DNA of 34,553 nt from Litorilinea aerophila. Lineage in GTDB: Bacteria > Chloroflexota > Anaerolineae > Caldilineales > Caldilineaceae. The first letter of the stretch is position 1. The number at the start of each line of letters is the position of its first letter. The translations under genes were made by a program, and so were the position numbers. Below are positions 7,700 to 15,419 of the stretch, piece after piece. Under the pieces are notes generated by a model. It was not told the origin of the DNA, ran no database searches, and worked only from the letters and a program-made list of their open reading frames with translations. The stretch covers positions 1 through 34,553 of the forward strand of contig CAMDQF010000028.1 in assembly GCA_945905745.1 (NCBI GenBank). Direction: 5' to 3'.

Positions 7700-8581
7700 T
7701 TATGGCGATGTTCGTACAAGTAGAGTTGAGAACGCGTCAGCCAATGACAACTGCTGTCCGGCGACGTATGCCTCGGCAAAGACCGCCGGGCCAAGCGCGA
7801 GGGGTGGCACTGGAAAACGCTGCTCGGCGCGCAGATGCAGCCGCTCGCGGCTCGTCGCCAGGATCGTCACCCCCGAACATTCGGCCAGCAGTGTGGCAAT
7901 CAGGGCGGGCGCGCCGTCGATCTGTTCCAGATTGTCCAGGACGAGAAGCGTCGTCTTGCGGCGCAGGATTTCGACCAGCCGCTCCTGGGGCGGTTTGCGG
8001 CTGGCATCGTCCGGGGCAACCTGGGTGAGGATGGCCCCCGCCATCAATACTCTGTCATTGACCGCAGCCAGCGGCAGAAAATACGCGCCGTCGGCGTAGA
8101 GATGCTGCACCCGCTCCGCCACGGCCAATGCCAGCGTCGTCTTGCCCACCCCTGGCGGCCCCACCAGCGTCAACAGCCGACCGCCATGGCCCAGCAGCCG
8201 GTTGCCAAGCTGGTGTACCGCCTCCTCCCGCCCGATCACTTCCACAGGCAGGGCCGGGATGCGATGGCTGCCTTCGTTCCGGGCTATCGCTTCTGTCGGT
8301 TTGTGTGGGGAATTGTGTCTGTGCTGGGGCGGTAATGCTTCCCCCCGCGTGGCTGCCGCGGATTCCATCAGCCGAGCGGCCAGGGTGGGGTCGTCCTGCA
8401 AACCCAGCGCGGGGACAAAGCGCTGGATGACCGCGTCCAGATCGGGCTGGCGCTGGCCTTTCTCCAGGCTGGAAATCAGGGAATCGCTGTAGCCCAGGGC
8501 CGCGGCCAGATCGCGCTGGGTCATCCCGGCGCGTTTGCGTATCTGTCGCAAGAGCAGACTGAAAGGCAGGGCCAACGACAT
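7700..8581 (-). pseudogene. Truncated XRE-NB-ARC (AfsR-like) regulator
   Basis: The 293-aa frame has an XRE helix-turn-helix at residues ~8-60 (RKRAGMTQRDLAAALGYSD...LEKGQRQPD). An NB-ARC/AAA domain follows, with VIGREEAVHQL, Walker A GPPGVGKTT (141-149) and Walker B TLLVLDNLEQ. It breaks off after ATSRERLHLRAEQRFPVPPL. Relatives continue for 400-700 more residues with winged-helix and TPR repeats. Here about 30 unrelated residues lead to a stop. It may make a short DNA-binding ATPase, but loss of the sensor half suggests decay. It is separated from the next gene by a hairpin element, which may mark past rearrangement. Confidence 0.72.
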
Positions 8582-8674
8582 GGCTGCGCTTCCTTCACTG
8601 GATTATAAAATCGGTATGCCCTATTGTAATCAACTTTGCCGCGCCCAGCAAACGGGAAAATCGTAATGGATACG

Positions 8675-8810
8675 ATGCGGGTGTATTTCACTTTCGGGGC
8701 AGCGACCTTCCGGGAAGGGGTCGATACCAGATGGGTCAGCCGCACAACCTTCGTGACCCCTTCCCGGAAGGTGCAAACTCGCCCCCAACTTAAAGTACAC
8801 CCATACGATG
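8675..8810. repeat. Long imperfect inverted repeat with perfect 18-bp core arms (MITE/REP-like)
   Basis: ACCTTCCGGGAAGGGGTC (8705-8722) and its exact reverse complement (8755-8772) enclose a 32-nt loop. Each arm is itself nearly palindromic (CCTTCC-G-GGAAGG). Outside the core the pairing continues imperfectly: GGGTGTA on the left pairs with TACACCC on the right near 8679 and 8797. The whole lies between the start of the truncated regulator and the Phd promoter. No ORF is present; it is probably a non-autonomous mobile palindrome. Confidence 0.7.
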
Positions 8811-8823
8811 CACGGCTGCCCAA

Positions 8824-8877
8824 TTGACAGGAGATGATTTCACATCGTATACTGTGTCCACAATGTACAATATGTGA
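8824..8877 (+). promoter_or_regulatory. Promoter and palindromic operator of the Phd-PIN operon
   Basis: TTGACA (8824-8829), an 18-bp spacer and TATACT (8848-8853) form a near-consensus sigma-70-type promoter. An imperfect palindrome from TCACAT (8840) to ATGTGA (8877) overlaps the -10 element and the start region. TA antitoxins of this type usually repress their own operon from such a site. The antitoxin ATG is at 8909. Confidence 0.7.
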
Positions 8878-8908
8878 CTTCACTTGTGCGGAAGGGGAAA
8901 TACCGGCT

Positions 8909-9184
8909 ATGCTTGAAACAACAATTGGGGTCCGCGATCTCAAAACCCATCTAAGCCGCCATCTAGAGACGGTCAAACAGGGCGGCATGCTGGTGATCAC
9001 AGAACATGGCAAGCCCATCGGACGGATATTGCCCTTTGTCGAGAATGCACAGGCAGCTACGCAAGAGATGATCAACAGCGGTCTGGCCGCGTGGAGTGGG
9101 AAGAAGCCAGCCGTCTTGCAGAGTGGACCAGTCGTCACAGGGAAACGCTCCCTGGCTGATCTACTGTTAGAGGATCGGGAATGA
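8909..9184 (+). CDS. Phd/YefM-type antitoxin
   Basis: A 91-aa antitoxin. The N-terminal half, TIGVRDLKTHLSRHLETVKQGG then LVITEHGKPIGRILP, is the Phd/YefM DNA-binding and dimerisation fold. The C-terminal part (GKRSLADLLLEDRE) is the flexible toxin-binding tail. The ATG at 8909 follows GGAAGGGGAAA; an in-frame ATG at 8834 lies inside the promoter/operator and is rejected. It ends in an ATGA overlap with the PIN toxin gene. It should neutralise the toxin and autoregulate through the palindrome upstream. Confidence 0.88.
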   Translation: MLETTIGVRDLKTHLSRHLETVKQGGMLVITEHGKPIGRILPFVENAQAATQEMINSGLAAWSGKKPAVLQSGPVVTGKRSLADLLLEDRE

Positions 9185-9639
9185 ATCTCTATGTGGACGC
9201 CAGCGCGCTGGTCAAATGTTTTGTGACAGAGGCCGGGTCTGCGGATGTGCGGGCGGCGATGGATGCCGCTGAACTGGTTGGTACTGTTTCCGTGACCCGT
9301 GTGGAAGTGGAGAGTGCTTTTGCCAAATCCGTGCGTGTTGGCCTGTTGACCAAGGCAGATGCCCGCCTGGCCCAAGCCACGTTTGTTACGTTGTGGCCGG
9401 ATTTGATCCGTATTCACGTCAGCGACTTCATTGTGACCAGCGCATCCGAATTGGTCTGGTTGTACGGATTACGCGCCTACGATGCAGTACAATTGGCAAC
9501 AGCTTTGTTTTGGCAACGTTCGATTGGTGGGGCGGTGGTCTTCGCAACGTATGATCAGAAATTGTGGCAGGCAGCCCAATCCGCTGGTCTCATTCCATTC
9601 CCGCCTGTACGCAACCCCGTGCTATCGATCAATCCATAA
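9181..9639 (+). CDS. PIN-domain (VapC-type) toxin
   Basis: A 152-aa PIN-domain ribonuclease. The acidic Mg-binding residues are in order: Asp6 (YVDASALVK), Glu42/Glu44 (RVEVESAF), Asp101 (LRAYDAVQLATAL) and Asp125 (FATYDQKLWQAA). VapC-type toxins cleave tRNA or rRNA and arrest growth. It overlaps the antitoxin stop by 4 nt. Its 3' end overlaps the 3' end of the opposite-strand FAD oxidoreductase by 11 nt, so the transcripts converge. Confidence 0.88.
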   Translation: MNLYVDASALVKCFVTEAGSADVRAAMDAAELVGTVSVTRVEVESAFAKSVRVGLLTKADARLAQATFVTLWPDLIRIHVSDFIVTSASELVWLYGLRAYDAVQLATALFWQRSIGGAVVFATYDQKLWQAAQSAGLIPFPPVRNPVLSINP

Positions 9640-11047
9640 ATGCGTGCGCCACCCGCGCCGCGTGGAATCCGCACATCCCATGCACGCCGCCGCCGGGGGG
9701 GGTGGAGGAGGAGCAAAGGAAGACGCCGGGCAGGGGTGTGCTGTAGGGCGGCCAGCGCAGGAGAGGGCGTGTCCACAATTGGCGGATGTCTTGCACGCCA
9801 CCGCCGATGTCGCCGCCGATGTAGTTGGGGTTGTAGGCGTGGATGGCACGGGTGTTGCGGGCAGAGCGGGCCAGAATCGTCTCGCGGAAACCGGGGGCGA
9901 AACGCGCGATCTGGCTCTCAATGGCTTCTGTGCGGTCGGCGGTGGAGCCGTGGGGAACGTGACAGTAGGCCCACAGGGTGTGCTTGCCAGCGGGGGCGCG
10001 GCTGGGGTCGAAGAGGCTCTGCTGGGCCACCAGCACATACGGGTGTTCGCTCAATTCTCCCCGATTCGTCGCCCGCTCGGAAGCGGCGATTTCGGCCAGT
10101 GTGCCCCCCACGTGGACGGTCCCGGCCCGGCGACATTCCTCTGCTTGCCAGGGCACAGGCGCACTCAGCGCGTAGTCAATTTTGAAGACCCCCGGCCCGT
10201 AGCGGTACCCCGCCAACCCACGCCGGTAGCCCGCGGGCAGACGATTTCCGGCCAGGCCCAGAAACTGGCGTGGCGTTACATCCAAAAGTTTCACCCGGCT
10301 CTTGGGCAGTTCGTCCAGAGAATCCACCTCCCAGCCGCAGACAATATCCCCGCCCAATTCCCGCAAATACTGGGCCATGCCATCCACGATGGATTGCGAG
10401 CCGCCTTTGGGGACAGGCCAGCCCACCCTGTGGCCCAGAATGCCCAGCACCAGCCCAAAGGCGCTGGAAAAGGGCTGATCGAAATCCAGAAAGGAGTGGG
10501 CAGCCAGCCCGGCAAAGAGCGCGCGTGCCCGCTCTTCCCGGAAGAACAGCCGGGGCAGAAGGTTGGCGGGCAGCAGGCCGGGGACGCCAAAACGGGCAAG
10601 GGCGAGCAGGTGGGGGGAAAAGGGGTGAGGACCAAGGAGCGTGGGTGCAAGTTTGTCCCAGTCCGCGGCCAACGGTCCCAGCAGCGCCCGCCACGCGCCC
10701 CCGTCCCGCCCGATGGAGTCAGCGGTGGCGTCAAAGGAGCGGTGCAGCCCAATCGCTGTGCCATCGTCCAGCGGGTGGGCCAGGGGCAGATCGGGCTGTA
10801 TCCATTCCACACCGAATCGGTCTAACGGCAGGCTGGCCATAAAGGGCGATCCCAGCCCCAGGGGGTGGATGGCCGAGCAGATGTCGTGGCGGAAACCGGG
10901 CAGAGTCAACTCGGCGGTGCGTGCGCCGCCGCCGATGGTAGCTTTCGCCTCGATCACCAGCACTGAATGTCCGGCACGGGCCAGTGTGATTGCCGCGGCC
11001 AGTCCGTTGGGGCCTGCGCCGACCACCACTGCGTCATATTCACCCAA
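9629..11047 (-). CDS. Phytoene-desaturase-like NAD(P)/FAD-dependent oxidoreductase
   Basis: A 472-aa flavoprotein. The dinucleotide-binding motif [10 protein letters not shown] starts at residue 10, with the ribose-binding Glu33 in LVIEA and [14 protein letters not shown] just after it, as in phytoene desaturase / CrtI-like and retinol-saturase-like enzymes. The C-terminus has the second FAD-contact motif [19 protein letters not shown]-like, here [14 protein letters not shown] followed by GFHAARVA. The start is a TTG at 11047 with GGAGAGTAGAGA before it; no ATG fits. The substrate is unknown and no other carotenoid genes are near, so a role in carotenoids is not implied. Confidence 0.82.
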   Translation of the reverse strand: MGEYDAVVVGAGPNGLAAAITLARAGHSVLVIEAKATIGGGARTAELTLPGFRHDICSAIHPLGLGSPFMASLPLDRFGVEWIQPDLPLAHPLDDGTAIGLHRSFDATADSIGRDGGAWRALLGPLAADWDKLAPTLLGPHPFSPHLLALARFGVPGLLPANLLPRLFFREERARALFAGLAAHSFLDFDQPFSSAFGLVLGILGHRVGWPVPKGGSQSIVDGMAQYLRELGGDIVCGWEVDSLDELPKSRVKLLDVTPRQFLGLAGNRLPAGYRRGLAGYRYGPGVFKIDYALSAPVPWQAEECRRAGTVHVGGTLAEIAASERATNRGELSEHPYVLVAQQSLFDPSRAPAGKHTLWAYCHVPHGSTADRTEAIESQIARFAPGFRETILARSARNTRAIHAYNPNYIGGDIGGGVQDIRQLWTRPLLRWPPYSTPLPGVFLCSSSTPPGGGVHGMCGFHAARVAHAFMD

Positions 11048-11130
11048 TCTCTACTCTCCGTGCATCAATTGTCAATTGGTCTCGCGCTGATCTCTGGGAA
11101 ACTATGCCCAACGAGGCTGAGTGAAAGAAA

Positions 11131-11364
11131 TCACCCGGCAGAGTTCTCTTCCAGCCACAAGGCTATCTCCGCCAAAACTTGATTCAGGCTGGGCTGATCG
11201 GATGGAGTCAATCGATCCTGCTGTCCAATGTGTTTGTGATGGGGGAACGTAACGATCTCAGGATGATGCGGCGCGTTGTCATATCGGAACACACACGTTC
11301 TCTCGTGAAGATAGGTGTACGCGTAGCTGATACGAACCGGATACCCTAATTCGGTACTGACCAC
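11131..11364 (-). pseudogene. TumE/DUF6516-like toxin, 5' end apparently missing
   Basis: The frame contains the family hallmark FRYDNAPHHPEIVTFPHHKH followed by PSDQPSLNQVLAEI, as in TumE-type toxins. From the first usable start, GTG 11364, it is 77 aa. The same frame continues upstream with family-like sequence (GLVRGRVFFWNDSFLDVYEVV, split around residue 10) back to a TGA inside the antitoxin gene, with no ATG, GTG or TTG. An ATG overlapping the antitoxin stop is in another frame. So the toxin has either lost its N-terminus, uses a frameshift, or starts at GTG as a shortened form. Toxicity is doubtful. Confidence 0.65.
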
Positions 11365-11428
11365 TTCGTAAACGTCGAGAAAAGAATCATTCCAGAAGAA
11401 AACACGACCGCGGACAAGACCGTAATGT

Positions 11429-11647
11429 TCATGCCACCAACTGCTCGCTGCGCATAAACTGACGAATCGGCAGAGAAGTCAAATACAAGTGATAGATACC
11501 TGCCCACATCATCAGATCGTCTTCATCACCGAATTTGCCGTCTTGATAACGTCGAAAAAAATCAACGGTCGAGTACCCGTACTTCTGCTCGTAGGTTTTC
11601 AGACGATCGCTGAGTTCGCTAAAAGTTACACGTTGCGCTTTCAACAT
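11429..11647 (-). CDS. Antitoxin partner of the TumE-like toxin
   Basis: A 72-aa acidic, helical protein. The core is RLKTYEQKYGYSTVDFFRRY then GKFGDEDDLMMWAGIYHLYL, a pattern commonly found next to DUF6516/TumE-family toxin genes. ATG 11647 follows AAGGAGTAGAGC; a longer in-frame form starting at 11707 is rejected. No helix-turn-helix is visible, so autoregulation is uncertain. The toxin frame overlaps its end. Since it still has a promoter and ribosome-binding site, the antitoxin may persist without an active toxin. Confidence 0.72.
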   Translation of the reverse strand: MLKAQRVTFSELSDRLKTYEQKYGYSTVDFFRRYQDGKFGDEDDLMMWAGIYHLYLTSLPIRQFMRSEQLVA

Positions 11648-11765
11648 AGCTCTACTCCTTACTGCGCTGTTGCTTCGAGAATGTTCGATCAGAGCAATCC
11701 CGGGCAAACTGATAATCGCTTTGTTCCCTGGGCCGTCATGCGGCCGACCCGGCGGCTACTTGGAA

Positions 11766-11794
11766 AGTATAGCGATCTCAAGCGGTTTTGGCAA
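11766..11794 (-). promoter_or_regulatory. Promoter of the TumE-like TA operon
   Basis: On the minus strand TTGCCA (11794-11789), a 17-bp spacer and TATACT (11771-11766) form a good housekeeping promoter. Transcription would start near 11759, leaving a leader of about 110 nt before the antitoxin ATG at 11647. The rest of 11648-11859 contains no other gene that I can support. Confidence 0.55.
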
Positions 11795-11859
11795 CAGGAA
11801 AGGAACATTCCAAACGCCAATCTCGGCGGGATTGTGGATGGTAATGGCTGGCTGCATTT

Positions 11860-12609
11860 TCAGACGCTCGCTCCCTTCTTGCCAAATATCTGCCGCAATA
11901 CGCGCACCGGCAGATTCATCCCCGTGCGGATGGCCGAATTGTGCCACACATTGCCCGCTTCGCTCCACTGCACCCGGGGGTCTACGAGGATGTCTTTCTG
12001 GGTGACGTTTGGGCTGGTCACGCCGAAGTGACGGGCCAAGTTGGTCAGGGTGCCGTGCCAGAAGATGTCTTCTTGGGTGTGGACGATGCGTAGCCGGGCC
12101 GCAATCTCGAAGATGGGGTCGCTGGCTCGCACCAGGGCCTGGATTTGGGCCACGGTTGTACCTTCCTCCTCAAAGCCGGTAAAGGTGATCATCCCGGCGA
12201 AGATGTGGCCCTGGGGTGTCATAAAGGTGAAGGATTCGTCGTCGGCGTAGATGACCATAATTCCCGTGGAGATGGAGGAATTGGCCGGTCCGGACAGGTT
12301 GAGTACGGCCACATCGCCGGGGCTGATGCTACCCAATTTTCCATAGAAATTGTTCCCTTTGGGCCAGAAGGAGGGGAAATTGGCCTTCCACTCGCTGATC
12401 AGGCGGGTCGGTTCCACGGTCTGGCCGGTCAGCGCCACCCGGTAGGTCTTCTGCCACATCTGCCCAAAGCCCTTCAGCGGGCCGGTCAATTGCTTGCCCT
12501 GCACATTCAGGTTGATACCGCCGCTGGGCACACCGCTCACTTGCAGGTGGTCTACTGGTTTGGCCCAGCTTGCCCCATCGTCGCGGGGTTGTTTGGTTTC
12601 GTCGCTCAT
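11860..12609 (-). CDS. DUF1990-like (SRPBCC-type) protein
   Basis: A 249-aa cytoplasmic protein without TM segments. The middle (WPKGNNFYGKLGSISPGDVA, then IMVIYADDESFTFMTPQGH, FAGMITFTGFEEEGTTVAQ and ALVRASDPIFEIAARL) follows the strand order and the 'TP.GH...G...F' signature that I associate with DUF1990 proteins, a START/SRPBCC-like ligand-binding family. The function is unknown. The ATG follows AGGAGAGAAC. It is the last gene of the leftward series STAS-STAS-DUF1990, but repeats separate it from the STAS genes, so co-transcription is only probable. Confidence 0.6.
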   Translation of the reverse strand: MSDETKQPRDDGASWAKPVDHLQVSGVPSGGINLNVQGKQLTGPLKGFGQMWQKTYRVALTGQTVEPTRLISEWKANFPSFWPKGNNFYGKLGSISPGDVAVLNLSGPANSSISTGIMVIYADDESFTFMTPQGHIFAGMITFTGFEEEGTTVAQIQALVRASDPIFEIAARLRIVHTQEDIFWHGTLTNLARHFGVTSPNVTQKDILVDPRVQWSEAGNVWHNSAIRTGMNLPVRVLRQIFGKKGASV

Positions 12610-12626
12610 TGTTCTCTCCTATACCT

Positions 12627-12694
12627 GACAAGGTGACAAGGTGACAGGGTGATCTGCGCTGGTGACTGTCACGCTGTCACCCCTTCACTCTGTC
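12627..12694. repeat. Heptad repeats in inverted arrangement
   Basis: The left side is a tandem 7-bp run (GACAAGGTGACAAGGTGACA, then GGGTGA). The right side carries the complementary TGTCACCCC and TTCACTCTGTC, so the whole can fold into a hairpin. It fills the gap between the DUF1990-like gene and the first STAS gene and has no coding content. The same kind of 7-bp periodicity recurs at 13073 and 28109. Confidence 0.65.
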
Positions 12695-12699
12695 ATCTT

Positions 12700-13047
12700 C
12701 TACGCCGTCGCAGCGGCTTCGCTTTCCGTGCCAAAAATTCCAATCGCTTCATCCAGCCGGGTAAGCTGGAAAATCTGCCGGTAGTGCTCGCTCAGTCCGC
12801 AGGCCAGCAGCTTTTGCTTCTGGCGCTGGGCGCGGATGAGGAGTGTCACCAGCAGGCCGATGCCGGAACTGTTCATATACTCTAGGCTGCCAAAGTTGAG
12901 GATGACAGCTTGCACGCCACTGCTGGCACTGGCAAAGGCTGCGGCCAGCCCTTCTTCGCTCTTGGCGGTGACTTCGCCGCTGATGTCGATGACAGATACG
13001 CGCCCGTTCAGACGGCGCACGGGGAAGGGGGAGGTGGTTGCAGTCAT
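12700..13047 (-). CDS. STAS-domain anti-anti-sigma factor-like protein 1
   Basis: A 115-aa single STAS domain (SpoIIAA/RsbV-like). The phosphorylation-loop motif YMNSSGIGLL puts the acceptor at Ser60 (NSSG where SpoIIAA has DSSG). The preceding strand AVILNFGSLE and the helix RAQRQKQKLLACGLSEHY fit the fold. In partner switching the unphosphorylated form binds a kinase/anti-sigma factor and releases its target; the PP2C domain dephosphorylates it. The ATG follows AGGAGAAACACC. A close paralogue lies immediately upstream (12700 vs 13159), and the phosphatase/kinase fusion precedes both in the same direction. Confidence 0.9.
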   Translation of the reverse strand: MTATTSPFPVRRLNGRVSVIDISGEVTAKSEEGLAAAFASASSGVQAVILNFGSLEYMNSSGIGLLVTLLIRAQRQKQKLLACGLSEHYRQIFQLTRLDEAIGIFGTESEAAATA

Positions 13048-13072
13048 TGGTGTTTCTCCTGGTGTCCAAGAG

Positions 13073-13148
13073 AGTAATCAGTGAGCAGTGAACAGTGATC
13101 AGTGGGATGTTTCGACGACTGATGACTGTTTACTGATTACTGGTCACT
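13073..13148. repeat. Hairpin of 7-bp repeats between the STAS genes
   Basis: The left arm (13073-13103) consists of AGTAATCAGTGAGCAGTGAA and further AGTGATCAGT units. The right arm (13118-13148) is its near reverse complement (ACTGATGACTGTTTACTGAT and on). Both arms have a ~7-bp period. It separates the two STAS genes and could lower read-through or stabilise the 3' end of the upstream message. Confidence 0.7.
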
Positions 13149-13158
13149 CGAAAGATTG

Positions 13159-13509
13159 TTATCCTAGCTGTTGCAGGGCGCTCGCCTCGTCGTCGTACAT
13201 CCCCATAAAATCCGAGAGGCGGGTGATGCGGAAAATTTCCTGGTAGTGGTCACTCAGGCCGTAGGTGACGAGCTTGCGGTGGCTCTTGCGGGCCTGGGCC
13301 AGCAGACCGACAATCAGCGCGATGCCGGTGCTGTTGATGTAGCCCACGCCGCTAAAGTTGAGCAGCACCGGGTCCGAGCCAGCCGCTTCGGCCTGGGCGT
13401 AGGCTGCGTTCATCGCCGCTTCCGCTCTGCCGTCAATATCCCCGGTCATGTCAATGGCAACGACGCCATCGGTAGGCCGGATTGTTGCGTTGAATGTTTT
13501 GTGTTCCAT
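13159..13509 (-). CDS. STAS-domain anti-anti-sigma factor-like protein 2
   Basis: A 116-aa STAS protein close in length and sequence to its neighbour. The phospho-acceptor motif is YINSTGIALI, with Ser60 (NSTG). Differences around the loop (ST vs SS, and an acidic N-terminal VVAIDMTGDIDGRAEA) suggest the two copies may differ in affinity for the kinase domain, as the paired antagonists in RsbV-like systems do. The ATG follows AGTAGGAGATTC. It lies about 120 nt downstream of the phosphatase/kinase gene, separated by a repeat, and is probably on the same transcript. Confidence 0.9.
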   Translation of the reverse strand: MEHKTFNATIRPTDGVVAIDMTGDIDGRAEAAMNAAYAQAEAAGSDPVLLNFSGVGYINSTGIALIVGLLAQARKSHRKLVTYGLSDHYQEIFRITRLSDFMGMYDDEASALQQLG

Positions 13510-13544
13510 ACGAATCTCCTACTCTGATTCCAAAAAAGGATTTT

Positions 13545-13627
13545 GGACGCAGATTACGCAGATGGACGCAGATTACGCAGAGAAAACCCGTGTGAATCCA
13601 TCCTATCCGTGTTCATCCGTGTCCTTT
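13545..13627. repeat. ACGCAGATT-type intergenic repeat
   Basis: Two tandem copies of GGACGCAGATTACGCAGA (from about 13545) are followed by an inverted-looking TCCGTGTTCATCCGTGTCC ending at 13624. The 9-bp sub-period and the closing TCCGTG units match the element at 27915-27990, so this repeat family occurs at least twice in the window. It fills the gap between STAS 2 and the phosphatase/kinase gene. Confidence 0.65.
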
Positions 13628-13628
13628 T

Positions 13629-15212
13629 TTACGCCAGATTGATGACCAGCTCGAGGGTGTGATGCTGGCCGTCGTCGCTCACGTTCATTTCGTCCACCAT
13701 ACTTTTGATCAGAAACAGCCCCCAGCCCCGGGGCGATTGCAGCCCGGCCAGCTTCAAATCAATGTCGGGTGTGGCCGGGTCGGGAATCTCTGCGCCGCCG
13801 CCGTGATCGGTGATGCGTACCCGCAGCCGCTGGCCGTCGCTCTCGGCCTGGACACGCACAGGCAGGTCGTCCCGGTAGTGGTTGCCGTGTTCCATGGCGT
13901 TCATCGTGGCTTCGGCCACGGCGGTTTTGAGCTTTTCCAAGCGATCTGGCGGTAGCCCCAGCGCAGCGACTGCTTCAGCGATGCGGGTCATTGCCTGGCG
14001 CTCGTTGCCCGGCGCGCTGGGCAGTGTAAAGTCGGCCAATTGGGTGATCGTTCCGTGCTGCGTCGGGGCCGGGCCATCGTAGCGCACAGTGACCAGTGTC
14101 ACGTCGTCCTCTTGCTCCCAGTCGGGGCCAACAAAATCGTGGAGGGTCGTGAGCAGATAATCGATCAGATTTCCACCGGGAAAGTCGGCCAGTTCCTCAC
14201 GCAATTTGGGGAAGCCGTACATCCCTCGCTGGCGGTCGTGGGCCTCCACCAGCCCGTCGCTGTAGAGCAGAAGGGTGTCGCCCGGCGTGAGGGTGATCTC
14301 CTTCTCCTCGTAGCCCATCCCCGGCAGCAGACCCAGCGGCATGCCTCTGGCGCGTAGCTCCTCCACACCGCCAGGGCCGGCGCGATAGGGCAGGTCGTGA
14401 CCGGCGTTGGCGTAGAGCAGATGGCCGGTTTTTGTGTCCAGCACTGCGTAGAGACAGGTGACAAACATCCGGGCCGGGATGTCAGGGTGCAGCAGATCGT
14501 TGACCCGTTCCAGCACCGCGCCGGGGGAGCCAAGCTGCTCGGTGGCCGTGCGTAAGAGCGTGCGGGTGGTTGCCATCACCAGCGCGGCGGGCACACCCTT
14601 GTCGGTCACGTCGCCGATCACAATCGCCAGTTTGCCGTCGGGCAGGCTGCGGAAGTCGTAGAAATCGCCGCCCACGGCCCGGGCTGGCTGGTAATGGGTC
14701 GCAATCACCCAGCCGTCCAGCTCGGGCAGGCTCTGGGGCAAGAGCGTCTGCTGGACAAGCTGGGCCACGGCCAATTCCTGGGCCATGCGCTCCTGCTCGA
14801 CGGCTTGCAACTGCTGTTGGCGCACCAGTTGGGCCACGCGCACGGCCGGCGCGGACTGGGTAGCCAGATCGGCCAGCAGCTTGCGGTCGTCGCTGGAATA
14901 CTCCTGCTCGCTGCGCCGCGAGCCGATACTGATCAGACCGATCACCTCGCCCTGGCTGACCAGCGGCACAGAGACTACTACGCCGGTTGCCTTCATTGCG
15001 GCCAACGCGGGTGAGTCCAGGCGCAGGCGGGCGATCTCCACCGGGCCGTTGACCTGGCGCAGATAGGCCAGCAGCGGGTCGTTGGGGGCGATGTCCACCG
15101 CGGGCAGAATGGTTGTTGTGAGCGCGGCGGCTGGTTCTTCCACCATCGCTGGCGGGGTCGCCCGCTGCGCGCCGTTGAATTTTTGCCAGAATGTAGTCAA
15201 TCGAGATGTCAT
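13629..15212 (-). CDS. GAF-PP2C(SpoIIE)-HATPase fusion: partner-switching phosphatase and kinase in one protein
   Basis: A 527-aa cytoplasmic protein with three domains. A GAF-like sensor domain occupies residues ~40-130 (VPLVSQGEVIGLISIGS). A coiled-coil linker follows (~128-158). A SpoIIE/RsbU-type PP2C phosphatase spans ~165-378, with metal ligands Asp183 (GGDFYDF), Asp201 (IGDVTDKG), Asp319 (YSDG) and Asp370 (EDDVTLV). An RsbW-like HATPase lies at ~395-525, with Glu434 and Asn438 (AEATMNAMEHG), Asp469 (TDHGGG) and a G-box RGWGLFLIKSMVD. It could both phosphorylate and dephosphorylate the two STAS proteins encoded downstream. The ATG at 15212 follows GCAGGAGGAAG. No sigma factor is nearby, so the output is unknown. 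Confidence 0.92.
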   Translation of the reverse strand: MTSRLTTFWQKFNGAQRATPPAMVEEPAAALTTTILPAVDIAPNDPLLAYLRQVNGPVEIARLRLDSPALAAMKATGVVVSVPLVSQGEVIGLISIGSRRSEQEYSSDDRKLLADLATQSAPAVRVAQLVRQQQLQAVEQERMAQELAVAQLVQQTLLPQSLPELDGWVIATHYQPARAVGGDFYDFRSLPDGKLAIVIGDVTDKGVPAALVMATTRTLLRTATEQLGSPGAVLERVNDLLHPDIPARMFVTCLYAVLDTKTGHLLYANAGHDLPYRAGPGGVEELRARGMPLGLLPGMGYEEKEITLTPGDTLLLYSDGLVEAHDRQRGMYGFPKLREELADFPGGNLIDYLLTTLHDFVGPDWEQEDDVTLVTVRYDGPAPTQHGTITQLADFTLPSAPGNERQAMTRIAEAVAALGLPPDRLEKLKTAVAEATMNAMEHGNHYRDDLPVRVQAESDGQRLRVRITDHGGGAEIPDPATPDIDLKLAGLQSPRGWGLFLIKSMVDEMNVSDDGQHHTLELVINLA

Positions 15213-15232
15213 AGAAACTTCCTCCTGCCCAC

Positions 15233-15277
15233 AGTCTAACAGTCGGGCGTCACGGCAGCGTTACGGTGGGCGTTACG
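15233..15277 (-). promoter_or_regulatory. Heptad-repeat promoter of the PP2C/STAS operon
   Basis: Read on the minus strand, CGTAACG (15277-15271), CGTAACG (15265-15259) and CGTGACG (15254-15248) stand at 12- and 11-bp intervals. Exactly 9 nt later comes TAGACT (15238-15233), a -10-like box, then 20 nt to the ATG. Heptads with about one-turn spacing next to a -10 and no -35 fit activation by a PhoB- or SARP-class regulator. The same layout occurs at 23354-23398 and 28017-28061. Confidence 0.62.
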
Positions 15278-15303
15278 GGTGCAATCGGGAATTGCGATTG
15301 TTG

Positions 15304-15332
15304 TTGAAGCAGGGTGGATTGGATGGTATACT
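15304..15332 (+). promoter_or_regulatory. Promoter of the RelE-like TA operon
   Basis: TTGAAG (15304-15309), a 17-bp spacer and TATACT (15327-15332), with TGG directly before the -10, forming an extended -10. It lies about 90 nt upstream of the antitoxin ATG at 15420 and back to back with the phosphatase/kinase promoter. Confidence 0.55.
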
Positions 15333-15419
15333 GCGCCTATGCAAACGGTAGAAGATGGACGCAAACCGAGCAAATATAAAATCTCTTTGGCAACGGCCCT
15401 AAAAAAGGAGTGAAACTGT

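Noticed and set aside
9482-10825. 447-aa plus-strand frame over the FAD oxidoreductase
   Set aside because: It is antisense to a gene with clear family motifs; the frame is open because of GC-rich codon use and its translation is low-complexity without domains.
15355-15402. 15-codon ORF before the RelE-like antitoxin
   Set aside because: No ribosome-binding site and no conserved feature; probably chance.
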